From positions 1-15,781 of the forward strand of contig DFKO01000045.1 in NCBI GenBank assembly GCA_002373855.1: 15,781 nt of DNA. The letters are read 5' to 3'. Source of the DNA: Lachnospiraceae bacterium UBA3643 (GTDB taxonomy: Bacteria; Bacillota; Clostridia; Lachnospirales; Lachnospiraceae). A program made the translations under genes and the position numbers. Shown here one piece after another: positions 15,382 to 15,781 of the stretch; position 1 is the first letter of the stretch, and each line of letters opens with the position of its first letter. Under the pieces are notes generated by a model. The model was not told the DNA's origin, ran no database searches, and was given only the letters and a program-made list of their open reading frames with translations.

Positions 15382-15410
15382 TATATATGATTATTTTCTT
15401 AATTTTACAA
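15382..15410 (-). promoter_or_regulatory. Promoter of the Lon-like ATPase gene
   Basis: Read on the minus strand, TTGTAA (15410-15405) is separated by 17 bases from TATATA (15387-15382). A start near 15375 would leave about 50 bases of leader. The region is very AT-rich, so alternative boxes exist. Confidence 0.5.
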
Positions 15411-15430
15411 CATTTATTTGTTTTTATATA
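15404..15430 (+). promoter_or_regulatory. Possible divergent plus-strand promoter
   Basis: TTTACA (15404-15409) and TATATA (15425-15430) are 15 bases apart, slightly short of ideal. The -35 element overlaps that of the minus-strand promoter. If real, it would drive the hairpin-rich stretch and possibly the last gene. Confidence 0.3.
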
Positions 15431-15435
15431 GTGGC

Positions 15436-15656
15436 AGTGCATTACAGATCAGCAGTATGTAAAGGACGAATGCTACCTACTCAATCGGGTAAGAAATATT
15501 TTACTTTACATATTCACCATAATTTGTTATTTTTTTCTTGTCGATTATTCTAATCGAAACAGATGTTTTGGGTTATCATGGGCATATCGCCCTGGTGCAT
15601 GGCACCGTATTTCACTTTTGAGAAGAATTCATACCGCTTTTAAGTGGTTTTTGTTT
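15436..15656 (+). ncRNA. Candidate structured leader or small RNA with terminator-like hairpin
   Basis: This part of the gene-free stretch before the last gene holds a series of stems. GCAT/ATGC (15439-15442 with 15470-15473) encloses TACA/TGTA (15443-15446 with 15458-15461). TCGATTA/TAATCGA pairs 15541-15547 with 15551-15557. GGGC/GCCC (15580-15583 with 15589-15592) is followed after one base by GGTGC/GCACC (15594-15598 with 15602-15606). ACCGCT/AGTGGT (15633-15638 with 15643-15648) is followed by TTTTGTTT and looks like a terminator. A CGAAAC/GTTTTG stem would compete with the TCGATTA stem. I match it to no known riboswitch class. It could be a leader, a small RNA or chance folding. Confidence 0.35.
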
Positions 15657-15726
15657 AGTTCAGTTATTCTTTTTTCAATCATATCCCAGGTATATTTTGT
15701 GAAAAAATTTAATAGGAGGATTTCTA

Positions 15727-15781
15727 ATGGCAAACGAAAATAAAATGAATGATCCCGTTTATTCAGGTACGGCATATGACG
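15727..15781 (+). CDS. Start of a gene (3' partial), product unidentified
   Basis: ATG 15727 is preceded by AGGAGGA (15715-15721) at 5 bases, a near-ideal ribosome binding site. Eighteen codons are visible and begin MANENKMNDPVYSGTAYD, with no signal peptide. This is too little for a firm identification. The Y-x-G-T-x-YD opening reminds me of PD-(D/E)XK-type transposase/Rpn-like proteins common in Lachnospiraceae, but that is only a recollection. Confidence 0.65.
   Translation, partial: MANENKMNDPVYSGTAYD

Overview
The window looks like chromosomal DNA of a low-to-mid GC Firmicute of the Lachnospiraceae (Butyrivibrio/Roseburia-like). This rests on protein style only: Ala/Asp-rich linkers on extracellular lipoproteins, strong GGAGG ribosome binding sites, Gram-positive-type lipoproteins, a meso-diaminopimelate dehydrogenase, and ABC sugar importer genes without their own ATPase. 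No database comparison was possible. No rRNA, tRNA, CRISPR array or insertion sequence was found.

Layout. (1) 1-3530: 3' part of a carbohydrate ABC importer operon, with a partial substrate-binding lipoprotein, an intercistronic stem-loop, two MalF/MalG-type permeases and a strong terminator. The permease 1 start is most likely a TTG. (2) 3583-6394: a second unit with an extended -10 promoter. It encodes a PrsA-like foldase lipoprotein, a translationally coupled YesL/DUF624-type membrane protein (TAATG overlap) and a hypothetical protein ending in a DUF4177-like domain. It closes with a terminator. (3) 6408-11516: a promoter embedded in two palindromes drives a tight ddh-asnS-asnA-capA-like unit that ends at one terminator. 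The first three genes link free ammonia to diaminopimelate, asparagine and Asn-tRNA. The fourth is a CapA-family lipoprotein. (4) 11525-13810: two inverted repeats precede a gene for a 719-residue hydrophilic, largely helical protein I do not recognise. (5) 13814-15410, minus strand: a Lon-like AAA+ ATPase with no peptidase domain and an Asn at the Walker B Asp position, convergent to the 719-residue gene. (6) 15404-15781: a gene-free stretch of about 300 bases holding a series of hairpins and a terminator-like hairpin, followed by the first 18 codons of another gene.

How the genes fit together. Units 1 and 2 both act at the cell surface: one imports sugar, the other could help fold exported proteins and has a membrane partner of a family often found near sugar importers. 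Unit 3 is a nitrogen and cell-wall precursor module. The least explained parts are the 719-residue protein, the protease-less Lon-like ATPase and the structured 15.4-15.7 kb stretch. None of these amounts to a proven new system.
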